This document shows positions 1 through 6,531 of a DNA stretch of 7,440 bases, in pieces (the first letter of the stretch is position 1; every line of letters begins with the position of its first letter). The notes beneath the pieces were generated by a model that was not told the DNA's origin, did not search any database, and saw only the letters and a program-made list of their open reading frames with translations. Origin of the DNA: an uncultured Lachnoclostridium sp. (GTDB taxonomy: Bacteria > Bacillota > Clostridia > Lachnospirales > Lachnospiraceae); contig CABQJX010000129.1 of assembly GCA_902464595.1 (NCBI GenBank), forward strand, positions 1 to 7,440, read 5' to 3'. The position numbers and the translations under genes were made by a program.

Positions 1-879
1 CCCGCCATTATCGTGGTAGGGGAGACTGCTGCCTGTCAGATGAGATGGGAGGGGGGACGTCTTCCTCTTTCCGGGATCTGCGCAGGGCTCATCGGTACGC
101 CTTCTTTTACGGATCGGTTAAAAAAAGCTCTTGAGGAACAGGGGGGCTGGGGAATCCCCCTTTTGCAGCTGGAGCTCTTATCTTATGAGAGAAGCGAGGA
201 AATGAGACAGGCTTACCAAAGCCTTGAAAATTATACCTGGCTCTTGTTTACCAGCGCCAACGGGGTGGATCTGTTTTTTCACGGACTCAAAGAGGCAGGC
301 AGGGATTTTCGTGCACTGGGGCATCTTCAATTTGCCGTGATCGGCCCAGGGACAGAGGAAGCCTTAAAAAAGCAGGGATTCCTTGCAGACGCAGTGGCCT
401 CTCCCTTCTGTGCCAGAGGGCTTGGAGAATTGATGGCAGAGCGGGCAGGGGTGAAGGACCGTCTTTTGATCCCTCGGGCAAAGGAAGGATCCAGGGAATT
501 GAATGAACTCCTTGATAAGGCATCCATTCCTTATGACGAGATCCCTCTTTATGAGGTGCGTCCTGCTAGGGCAGGCCTTTGGGAAAATGGAGAGGAGAAT
601 CACTGCGGGTTCCAGGAAACCTCTCTTGATTACCTGATCTTTGCCAGTGCCTCCGGGGTACGGGGCTGGATAGACAGGGGAGGGGATTCCTGGCTGAGAC
701 AGATCCAGGGATCACAGGGCGGATCGCACAAAGAGCCATGCCGGAAGCAAGTGAGGATCGCCTGCATTGGCCGCATGACGGCCCGTGAGCTTGAAAAGAA
801 TGGGATACCAGTTCATGCAGTGGCTGAGGATTATCATATTCCCGGCCTTCTGAGAGCTTTGGAGGAGGATATTTCATGA
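1..879 (+). CDS. hemD: Uroporphyrinogen-III synthase domain, 3' part of a probable CobA(SUMT)-HemD fusion (5' end outside window)
   Basis: HemD cyclises hydroxymethylbilane to uroporphyrinogen III in the cytoplasm, the branch point to siroheme, corrinoids and heme. The frame is open from base 1 and its first residues, PAIIVVGE, resemble the extreme C-terminus of uroporphyrinogen-III C-methyltransferase (SUMT/CobA). The ATG at 13 is therefore probably an internal Met and the gene a methyltransferase-synthase fusion, as is common in Clostridia. HemD hallmarks follow in order: WLLFTSANGV (from about base 238), FAVIGPGTEEAL (from about 331), LLIPRAKEGSREL (from about 463), YLIFASASGVRGW (from about 631), then ACIGRMTARELE and the C-terminal AEDYHIPGLLRAL. 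A Gly/Ser/Lys-rich linker lies between the last two conserved blocks. The TGA stop (877-879) overlaps the ATG of the next gene, implying cotranscription and translational coupling. HemD sequences diverge strongly, but the block order is diagnostic. The fusion itself is inferred from only a few residues. Confidence 0.92.
   Translation, partial: PAIIVVGETAACQMRWEGGRLPLSGICAGLIGTPSFTDRLKKALEEQGGWGIPLLQLELLSYERSEEMRQAYQSLENYTWLLFTSANGVDLFFHGLKEAGRDFRALGHLQFAVIGPGTEEALKKQGFLADAVASPFCARGLGELMAERAGVKDRLLIPRAKEGSRELNELLDKASIPYDEIPLYEVRPARAGLWENGEENHCGFQETSLDYLIFASASGVRGWIDRGGDSWLRQIQGSQGGSHKEPCRKQVRIACIGRMTARELEKNGIPVHAVAEDYHIPGLLRALEEDIS
863..868 (+). promoter_or_regulatory. Ribosome binding site of jetA inside the hemD 3' end
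   Basis: A perfect AGGAGG lies 7 nt before the ATG at 876, within the last codons of hemD. It favours 876 over the in-frame ATG at 885 as the jetA start. It shows that the gene is translated from the hemD message through an ATGA stop/start overlap. Confidence 0.85.
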
Positions 880-2234
880 TACCAATGAATGAGATCCCGG
901 ATCGGTTCTGGAGCCTGTTCCGTTCCATTAACCGCCCGGTATATATCGAAGCGCTCCTTCGGATCAGCGAAGAATATGAATACAGCAATTACTTTCTCAG
1001 CAGGGAAATGTGCATTCAGGTATTAGGGGAATATTTTTCCCAAAAAAAGTATGTTTTGTGGGAGGATGAGACAGAGGACGAATGGGACAGCATGGAGCCT
1101 CCGGCTACCAGGGTTTTAAACTGGCTTTTGCGGGCCGGCTGGCTGCGCCGGGTGGAGGATTATACCTCTATGACTGCAAATATTGTCATACCGGGATATG
1201 CGGCTGTGATGATCGACGCCTTCGGACGGCTGTCCAGGGAGGAGGAGGACGAGGCACAGGTATATATACAGAATGTCTATGCCCTTCTTTTTTCCCTGAA
1301 AAATGATCCCCGCTCCGGGGCCGGGCTTTTAAATACCGCTTTGGTCAACACCAGGCGGTTAAATAAATCCCTTCAGGACATGCTCCATAATATGGACCGC
1401 TTTTTTGCCAGCATGCTGGAACAGAAGGACTATGCCGGGCTTTTGAAGGAACATCTGGACGGATATGTGTCTGAGATCGTGGATCGAAAATACCATATTT
1501 TAAAAACGTCGGATAATTTTTATCTGTACAAGACAGATATTAAATCATGGATCGCCTCTATGAGGGAGGATACGGCCTGGATCCAGGCTATCTGCTCGAA
1601 AAAAGGCCAATCGCTGTCGCCGGAGGAGGCAGTGGAAAAGTTAGATCAGCTGGAGAGGGGATTTGATGATATTGAGCGCCGGATCGCCAACATGGACCGG
1701 GAACATTCCCGTTATGTGAAGGCTACAGTTACCCGGCTTAATTATCTTTTAAATCAGGAGGATGACCGTAAGGGAATGTTGATCCAGCTGTTAAACCGGC
1801 TGTCAGAAAGAGAAGATGCACAGGAGAAGCTGTCTCTTGTGGCAGAACGTATGAACCTGTCCCATATGGGAACCATGTCAGATCAGTCCCTGTATACGCC
1901 AAGAAAACAAAAACCGCGCAGCGTGCAGCTTCCGGAAGACGAGGAGATCCTTCCGGAGCTTTCCATGGATGAGGTTTTAAACCTGAACCGGGTATCCAGC
2001 CGTTACAGCAGCGAGGAGATCGAGGCTTTTATTGGGTCACACATGAAAGACGGGGTTATGAAGGTGGATGCAGACACCGTTTCCAGCGATCAGGAGTTTG
2101 AAAAACTGATCCTGGCTTATGACTATTCGACCAGGAGAAAAAGCCTTTATAAGGCCGAGACAGAGGGGGAGGAGCTGATCCAGTCAAATGGCTACCGCTA
2201 CCCCCGCCTGTCATTTATCAGGAGGGATGGATAA
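876..2234 (+). CDS. jetA: JetA-family (DUF5716-like) kleisin/MukF-like subunit of a Wadjet/Mks SMC complex
   Basis: This 452-residue protein is probably the kleisin-like subunit that bridges the JetC ATPase heads and recruits JetB. The assignment rests on its position as first gene of a jetA-jetB-jetC cluster, its length, and its architecture. Residues about 1-115 look like a winged-helix segment (RFWSLFRSINRPVYIEALLR, later LNWLLRAGWLRR). Residues about 125-330 are a long, almost purely helical region with charged heptad-like stretches (VEKLDQLERGFDDIERRIAN). Residues about 339-362 are a Pro/Lys/Glu-rich, probably flexible linker. Residues about 363-452 form a compact C-terminal domain (SRYSSEEIEAFIGSHMKDGV) that would correspond to the head-binding end. 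No enzymatic motif, signal peptide or membrane segment is visible. The start at 876 is set by AGGAGG at 863-868 and overlaps the hemD stop. The TAA stop shares one base with the jetB ATG. The family call is from recognition and context, not from a search. Confidence 0.86.
   Translation: MIPMNEIPDRFWSLFRSINRPVYIEALLRISEEYEYSNYFLSREMCIQVLGEYFSQKKYVLWEDETEDEWDSMEPPATRVLNWLLRAGWLRRVEDYTSMTANIVIPGYAAVMIDAFGRLSREEEDEAQVYIQNVYALLFSLKNDPRSGAGLLNTALVNTRRLNKSLQDMLHNMDRFFASMLEQKDYAGLLKEHLDGYVSEIVDRKYHILKTSDNFYLYKTDIKSWIASMREDTAWIQAICSKKGQSLSPEEAVEKLDQLERGFDDIERRIANMDREHSRYVKATVTRLNYLLNQEDDRKGMLIQLLNRLSEREDAQEKLSLVAERMNLSHMGTMSDQSLYTPRKQKPRSVQLPEDEEILPELSMDEVLNLNRVSSRYSSEEIEAFIGSHMKDGVMKVDADTVSSDQEFEKLILAYDYSTRRKSLYKAETEGEELIQSNGYRYPRLSFIRRDG
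2220..2226 (+). promoter_or_regulatory. Ribosome binding site of jetB
   Basis: AGGAGGG lies 7 nt before the ATG at 2234, inside the last codons of jetA. It fixes the jetB start and gives a one-base TAATG stop/start junction typical of tightly coupled subunits. Confidence 0.85.
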
Positions 2235-2926
2235 TGGAACACAGGGATATGGAACAAATCCAGAGGGAGGGGATCTTTGAAAACAGAGAGATGGGGATTC
2301 CTTATTATGATGGGCTGGAGCAGTGGGAGCAGCAGGAGCTGACCGGGGTGATCCGGCTTTTGTGGCGTCAGACCTTTCTTTTGGAACACAAATATGATAA
2401 AAAGACAGGGCGGTTTCAGTATAATCCTGATTTTCGCCTTTGCAGCCGCCATCTGGAATTTATCCGCCGCTACTTTGCAGTCAGCGGCGTAGAGCTGAAA
2501 GAGGACACTCAGCTGGGCTTAATCTATATTCAGGGGGAGTATGTGGCAGGGGATAAGCTGCCCCGTCTGGCCACCCTTTATGTTCTGATCCTGAAACTGA
2601 TCTACGATGAGCAAATGGAGCGAGCCTCCTCCAGTGTCAGTGTCTATACTTCTCTTGGGGAGATCCATGAAAAGCTGGGAAACTGCCACCTCTTAAAACG
2701 GCAGCCTTCCCCTACGGAGATCCGCCGGGCCATTGCTCTTTTGAAAAAGTACCAGCTGATTGAACCGTTAGAGCTGTCAGAGGATTTTAAGGGAGAGGAC
2801 AGGATCCTGATCTATCCTACTGTCTGCGCTGTTTTAATGGGAGATGATGTGAGGGCACTGCTGGCGGCCTTTGACGATGAGGAAAAGGAGGAGGAAGCAA
2901 ATGGAGACCAAGACAGCCAAAACTGA
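2234..2926 (+). CDS. jetB: JetB, DUF4194-type KITE/MukE-like subunit of the SMC complex
   Basis: This 230-residue protein fits the small winged-helix (KITE/MukE-like) subunit that binds the kleisin and DNA in Wadjet and MksBEF complexes. Visible landmarks include an N-terminal helical part with LLWRQTFLLEHKYDKKTGRF. A central block GLIYIQGEYVAGDKLPRLAT is followed by LYVLILKLIYDEQ, typical of DUF4194 proteins. A second winged-helix-like segment reads PSPTEIRRAIALLKKYQLIEP and leads into a strand ILIYPTVCAVL. Residues 214-230 form an acidic, probably disordered tail (DDEEKEEEANGDQDSQN). Its Glu codons coincide with the Shine-Dalgarno of jetC, so the tail may partly reflect that constraint. The gene overlaps jetA by 1 nt and jetC by 26 nt. 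No catalytic motif is seen or expected. The position between a JetA-like and a JetC-like gene makes the call firm, although this small family is poorly conserved. Confidence 0.88.
   Translation: MEHRDMEQIQREGIFENREMGIPYYDGLEQWEQQELTGVIRLLWRQTFLLEHKYDKKTGRFQYNPDFRLCSRHLEFIRRYFAVSGVELKEDTQLGLIYIQGEYVAGDKLPRLATLYVLILKLIYDEQMERASSSVSVYTSLGEIHEKLGNCHLLKRQPSPTEIRRAIALLKKYQLIEPLELSEDFKGEDRILIYPTVCAVLMGDDVRALLAAFDDEEKEEEANGDQDSQN
2886..2894 (+). promoter_or_regulatory. Ribosome binding site of jetC, decides its start
   Basis: Two overlapping AGGAGG copies (AGGAGGAGG) end 6 nt before the ATG at 2901. This selects 2901 rather than the in-frame ATG at 2871, which has no comparable site. The motif lies inside jetB and encodes part of its Glu-rich tail. 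Confidence 0.85.
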
Positions 2927-5900
2927 ATTTCTGGCTTTGTCCAGGATCTGCCTGAATAACTGGCACTATATAGCAAAGCGGACCCTGTCCTTTCATCAGG
3001 ACATTAACTTTTTTACCGGACATTCCGGAAGCGGAAAGTCTACGGTGATCGATGCGCTTCAGATTGTCCTCTATGCCAATACGGACGGCCGGGGGTTCTT
3101 TAATAAGGCGGCGGCAGATGATTCCGACCGCAGCCTTATGGAATATCTGAGAGGAATGGTCAATATTGGGGACAATAACGAATTTTCCTATCTCAGGAAC
3201 CGGGATTTTTCCACAACTATTGTCCTGGAATTGAAAAACACGGGGACAGGCCAGTGTCAGTGCGTAGGTGTTGTTTTTGATGTGGATACCTCTTCCAACA
3301 CTGCGAACCGGAGATTTTTCTGGCACAAAGGGCCCTTGTGGGAAAATGAGTACCGAACCGGGCATGGCCCTATATCCATCCGGGAATTGGAGGGGTATCT
3401 GGAGCAGCATTACAGCCGTGAGGAATATTTCTCTACCTCCCACAATGAACGGTTCCGCCGTGTTCTCTATGATACCTATTTAGGAGGACTGGATCAGGAA
3501 AAATTCCCCCTGCTTTTTAAGCGGGCGATCCCCTTTAAGATGAACATCCGCCTGGAAGATTTTGTAAAGGAATATATCTGTACAGAGCAGGATATTCATA
3601 TTGAGGATATGCAGGAGAGTGTTCTTCAATATGGAAGGATGCAGAGGCGTATCGAGGATACCTGCCGTGAGATCCGGGCGTTGGAACAGATGAAGGAGGC
3701 ATTTTCCCATTACAGCGAGATCCAGGGGGAGCTGTCGCAGGCTGTCTACTGGGCCGGGAAAATGGAACAGCTGAAGCTGAAAGATGAGATCCGATCTTTG
3801 GCGGATAAGGGAAGCGGGGCAGGGAAAGATCTGGAACAGCTCCGGTTATCCATGAAAGAGGAGGAGGATCAGATCCGGGAGCTGACCGTTAAAAGTGACG
3901 GGCTTCTCCGACAGATCGCCTCCACCGGATATGAGGAGCTAAAAAACCAGCTGAGAAGCTTAAATGAACTGATTGAGCGTCTGAGAGCTTCCGAGGCAGG
4001 GTGGCAGAAAACCCTTCTTGGGCTGAAGAAATGGGAGGAAGAAGATTGTACTTCCAACCAGACTCTGTGGGACATTGAGGAGTTTGAACACCGTACCATT
4101 AGCCTGGAAACCCTTCAGCGGCTGAAAGAAGACCTTGCCCTGACCCGTCAGGATATGGATAAACAGGCTCAGGACATTTCCGCCCGCATAAGAGAGCTGA
4201 AACGGCTGGAAAAGCAGGCGTTATCAGAGCTGGAACAGCTGAGAAAGGGAAATAAAGCATACCCCAGGTATTTAGAGGAGGCCAGGGATCACCTTAGGCT
4301 CCGCCTTTTTGAGAAGACAAAAAAGACGGTCCAGGTAGATGTGCTGGCAGACCTTTTGGAGGTGGAGGACGAACAGTGGCGCAACGCAGTGGAGGGCTAT
4401 CTGGGAAACGCCAAATTAAATCTTGTGGTTCCCCCCGCCTATGCAAAAGCAGCCCTTGAGATTTACAGTGAGCTGGACAAGTCCCGTTATTTCAGCGTAT
4501 CGGTTCTGGATACGGAACAAGCGGCAGCGGCTGACCCAAGCCCCCTTACGGGAGCGCTGTCGGAGGAAGTCAGGGTCCGGGAGGATTATTTAAGGCCCTA
4601 TGTGGATTTTCTGATGGGCAAGGTGATTAAGTGCCTTTCTGTGGAAGAACTGAGGAAACAGAAGGTAGGGATCACAAAAGACTGTCTGCTCTACCACAAT
4701 TTCCGGTTACAGCATATGAACCCGGAACATTATACCCGGTTTGCTTATATTGGAAAAGACAGTGTGAGAAAGCGCATCCGCCTGCTGGAACAGGAAATAG
4801 GAGAGCTTTCTAAAAAAATGGAGCCTTTGGAACAAGGGCTTAGGGAGTGCCGTCGCATCGCAGGGCTTCCCTGTCTGTCTATGGAGGCAGAGGAGTATGG
4901 AAGCTGGCTGAAAGATATGGAAAGCCTGAAAGTCAGGGATGCGGAAAAAGAGGCCCTTGTTAAGAAATTGGAATCCCTAAAGGAACAGAATGTGGATCAG
5001 CTGGAACAAGAACGCCGGGATGTGATGGAGCGCTGCGACGAGAAAAAGAGGGGGAGAGATCAGCTGAACCTTCGGATCCGGGATAAAGAGCGTGAAATAG
5101 AGTCCTGCCGCAGCCGCATCAGGGAGTGTGAGCAGCATTTGGCGGAAAAGGAACGCTCTCTTCCTACAAACGAAGAATGGGATGTTCAGCTTCAGGAGTA
5201 TCTAAAACAGAAGGGGAATGTGCGCTATGACCGTGAGAGGGAAAGCTTTTTGGTGCGCTGCGAAGCTCTTTCTGAAGAAAAGGAAGCCCTTTTTCAGGAG
5301 CTGGTAGCCCTGAGAGGACAGTACCTCCGAATGTATCCAGCCAGGAACCTGCCTCTTGGCGCACAGGATAACGAGGCGTATGACCGTCTGCTTTCCTCTC
5401 TGTCAAGGGATCATCTGGAAGAATACCGGAATAAAGCGAGACAGCAGGCCAGGGCAGCCGTGATCCATTTTAAAGATGATTTTATGTATAAGATCCGCAG
5501 CGCGATCAAGGAAGCCCTGCTGCGAAAAGATGAGTTAAATAAGGTTATCAGCCGGCTGGATTTTGGAAAGGATAAATATCAGTTTGTGATTGGAAGGAAC
5601 CAGGGGCCGGATGGCCGGTTTTATGATATGTTTATGGACGAGGCCCTGGATATCGACCCATCAGAGCTGGATCATTCCATGGATGATCAGATGAACCTGT
5701 TTGCCATGGAACGGGAAAACAGCTATGGAGACCTGATGAATGAACTGATCTCCATTTTTATTCCCCCGGAACACGCCTCACCGGAACAGATGGAGGAGGC
5801 AAAGCGGAATATGGAGCGGTATTCGGATTACCGAACCTACCTGTCCTTTGACATGCAGCAGCTGATCCAGAATGAGGATGGGGTCATACGGATCAAACTG

Positions 5901-6254
5901 AGCCGTATGTTAAAGAAAAATTCCGGAGGGGAAGGGCAGAATCCTCTGTATGTGGCTCTCTTAGCCAGCTTCGCCCAGGCATATCACATGAGCGCAGGGC
6001 CAAAGAGCCGTCCGGCGATCCGGCTGGTGGTTTTGGATGAAGCATTTTCCAAAATGGATGCGGAGAAGGTGGCCAGCTGTATTGAACTGATCCGGGGACT
6101 GGGATTCCAGGCCATTATCAGCGCAACCAATGACAAGATACAAAATTACGTGGAGAATGTGGATAAGACCTTTGTTTTTGCCAATCCCAATAAGAAATCC
6201 ATTTCCATACAGGAATTTGAGCGCAGCGGGATAGAATTGCGGTCGCTTCTATAG
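2901..6254 (+). CDS. jetC: JetC, SMC/MukB-like ATPase of a Wadjet/Mks complex
   Basis: This 1117-residue SMC-like ATPase would power DNA loop extrusion with JetA and JetB. The N-terminal head contains Walker A GHSGSGKST (residues 40-48, K46) directly followed by VIDALQIVLY, typical of MukB/JetC/SbcC-like proteins. Residues about 235-452 are Glu/Lys/Leu-rich coiled coil. Residues about 454-610 form a globular, hinge-like insert (LFEKTKKTVQVDVLADLLEV, later EQWRNAVEGYLG). Residues about 620-815 are the returning coiled coil. The C-terminal head contains the ABC signature SGGEGQ (1008-1013), Walker B LVVLDEA (1042-1048; D1046, catalytic E1047) and the D-loop-like FSKMD. All ATPase residues I can check are intact, so the motor looks active. 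Total length suits JetC/MksB and is well short of MukB (near 1,480 residues). The start at 2901 is set by AGGAGG; the gene overlaps jetB by 26 nt. Downstream, where jetD would be expected, there is only a spacer and citrate synthase. An alternative name would be MksB. Confidence 0.93.
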   Translation: METKTAKTEFLALSRICLNNWHYIAKRTLSFHQDINFFTGHSGSGKSTVIDALQIVLYANTDGRGFFNKAAADDSDRSLMEYLRGMVNIGDNNEFSYLRNRDFSTTIVLELKNTGTGQCQCVGVVFDVDTSSNTANRRFFWHKGPLWENEYRTGHGPISIRELEGYLEQHYSREEYFSTSHNERFRRVLYDTYLGGLDQEKFPLLFKRAIPFKMNIRLEDFVKEYICTEQDIHIEDMQESVLQYGRMQRRIEDTCREIRALEQMKEAFSHYSEIQGELSQAVYWAGKMEQLKLKDEIRSLADKGSGAGKDLEQLRLSMKEEEDQIRELTVKSDGLLRQIASTGYEELKNQLRSLNELIERLRASEAGWQKTLLGLKKWEEEDCTSNQTLWDIEEFEHRTISLETLQRLKEDLALTRQDMDKQAQDISARIRELKRLEKQALSELEQLRKGNKAYPRYLEEARDHLRLRLFEKTKKTVQVDVLADLLEVEDEQWRNAVEGYLGNAKLNLVVPPAYAKAALEIYSELDKSRYFSVSVLDTEQAAAADPSPLTGALSEEVRVREDYLRPYVDFLMGKVIKCLSVEELRKQKVGITKDCLLYHNFRLQHMNPEHYTRFAYIGKDSVRKRIRLLEQEIGELSKKMEPLEQGLRECRRIAGLPCLSMEAEEYGSWLKDMESLKVRDAEKEALVKKLESLKEQNVDQLEQERRDVMERCDEKKRGRDQLNLRIRDKEREIESCRSRIRECEQHLAEKERSLPTNEEWDVQLQEYLKQKGNVRYDRERESFLVRCEALSEEKEALFQELVALRGQYLRMYPARNLPLGAQDNEAYDRLLSSLSRDHLEEYRNKARQQARAAVIHFKDDFMYKIRSAIKEALLRKDELNKVISRLDFGKDKYQFVIGRNQGPDGRFYDMFMDEALDIDPSELDHSMDDQMNLFAMERENSYGDLMNELISIFIPPEHASPEQMEEAKRNMERYSDYRTYLSFDMQQLIQNEDGVIRIKLSRMLKKNSGGEGQNPLYVALLASFAQAYHMSAGPKSRPAIRLVVLDEAFSKMDAEKVASCIELIRGLGFQAIISATNDKIQNYVENVDKTFVFANPNKKSISIQEFERSGIELRSLL

Positions 6255-6268
6255 ACAAGAAAGTCTAT
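6251..6268 (+). other. Small inverted repeat across the jetC stop codon
   Basis: ATAGAC (6251-6256) and GTCTAT (6263-6268) form a perfect 6-bp stem with an AAGAAA loop, and the jetC TAG stop lies in the left arm. No T-run follows, so it is not a standard intrinsic terminator. It may be a 3' end stabiliser or chance. No better terminator for the jet operon is visible before the next gene. Confidence 0.3.
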
Positions 6269-6318
6269 GCCCAGTCCGAATAAAGAAAATTTCATCGGAT
6301 CCTCAAGGAAAAAAATGT

Positions 6319-6347
6319 TTGCAAATGAATGGAAAATGAAATAAAAT
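6319..6347 (+). promoter_or_regulatory. Candidate sigma-A promoter for citrate synthase
   Basis: TTGCAA (6319-6324) and TAAAAT (6342-6347) are separated by exactly 17 nt, matching the -35/-10 consensus at 4 of 6 and 5 of 6 bases. Transcription would start near 6353-6355, leaving a leader of about 170 nt. A second, weaker option is TTGAAA (6371-6376) with TAAAAT (6392-6397), but its 15-nt spacer is short. The AT-rich context raises the chance of a fortuitous match. Confidence 0.5.
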
Positions 6348-6396
6348 AGGTTACATATATTATTTGCGTATTGAAATAGAAGCTTTGTCTGTAAAA

Positions 6397-6446
6397 TTCC
6401 CCATGGGAACCTTTTCCAGTTTCACGCTTCATGCAGGAATCTTTCC
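6397..6446 (+). promoter_or_regulatory. Leader segment with alternating complementary blocks (possible alternative hairpins)
   Basis: TTCCC (6397-6401) can pair with GGGAA (6405-6409) across a CAT loop. The same GGAA (6406-6409) can instead pair with TTCC (6414-6417). GGAA (6436-6439) can pair with either that TTCC or with TTCC at 6443-6446. The blocks therefore allow mutually exclusive small stems between the predicted promoter and the citrate synthase start. The stems are short (4-5 bp). No riboswitch class is recognised, so a regulatory role is speculative. Confidence 0.2.
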
Positions 6447-6514
6447 TATGGGTGGGATGCCGGAACAGTGCGCAAAAGATTGGAGGATTTTTATCGGAGG
6501 ATACAGCAAAATCG

Positions 6515-6521
6515 AAAGGAG
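6515..6521 (+). promoter_or_regulatory. Ribosome binding site of the citrate synthase gene
   Basis: AAAGGAG ends 4 nt before an ATG at 6526 and 10 nt before a second in-frame ATG at 6532 (ATG CAT ATG). The wider spacing is somewhat more usual, so 6532 was preferred, but 6526 remains possible; the difference is two residues. Confidence 0.7.
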
Positions 6522-6531
6522 CGGTATGCAT

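Larger units (their letters stand above)
6255..6531. other. Intergenic spacer between jetC and citrate synthase; no jetD and no remnant seen
   Basis: This 277-nt, relatively AT-rich spacer holds the probable citrate synthase promoter and leader. Read by eye in both directions, it shows no stretch resembling JetD, no tRNA, no insertion-sequence ends, no CRISPR-like repeats and no T-tailed terminator. Short + strand ORFs (25 codons from 6267; about 43 codons from 6431) lack ribosome sites and look like chance. Confidence 0.6.

Noticed and set aside
566..988. Reverse-strand open frame of 140 codons across the hemD-jetA junction
   Set aside because: Its Ser/Pro/Arg-rich translation is antisense to two well-supported genes.
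1082..1306. 74-codon + strand open frame inside jetA
   Set aside because: It is an alternative frame of a convincing coding region, without a ribosome site.
2871..2900. Upstream ATG at 2871 as the start of jetC
   Set aside because: It would add ten Lys/Arg-rich residues read from the jetB tail and the Shine-Dalgarno itself. The ATG at 2901 has a perfect AGGAGG 6 nt upstream.
2817..3443. Reverse-strand open frame of 208 codons
   Set aside because: It lies antisense to the Walker A region of jetC and the end of jetB, has no ribosome site, and its translation shows no family resemblance.
6251..6268. Intrinsic terminator for the jet operon
   Set aside because: The 6-bp stem is AT-rich and is followed by GCCCAG rather than a T-run, so it is listed only as an inverted repeat.
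6267..6344. 25-codon ORF starting at the jetC end
   Set aside because: No Shine-Dalgarno sequence, it runs over the promoter candidate, and the peptide is basic and unremarkable.
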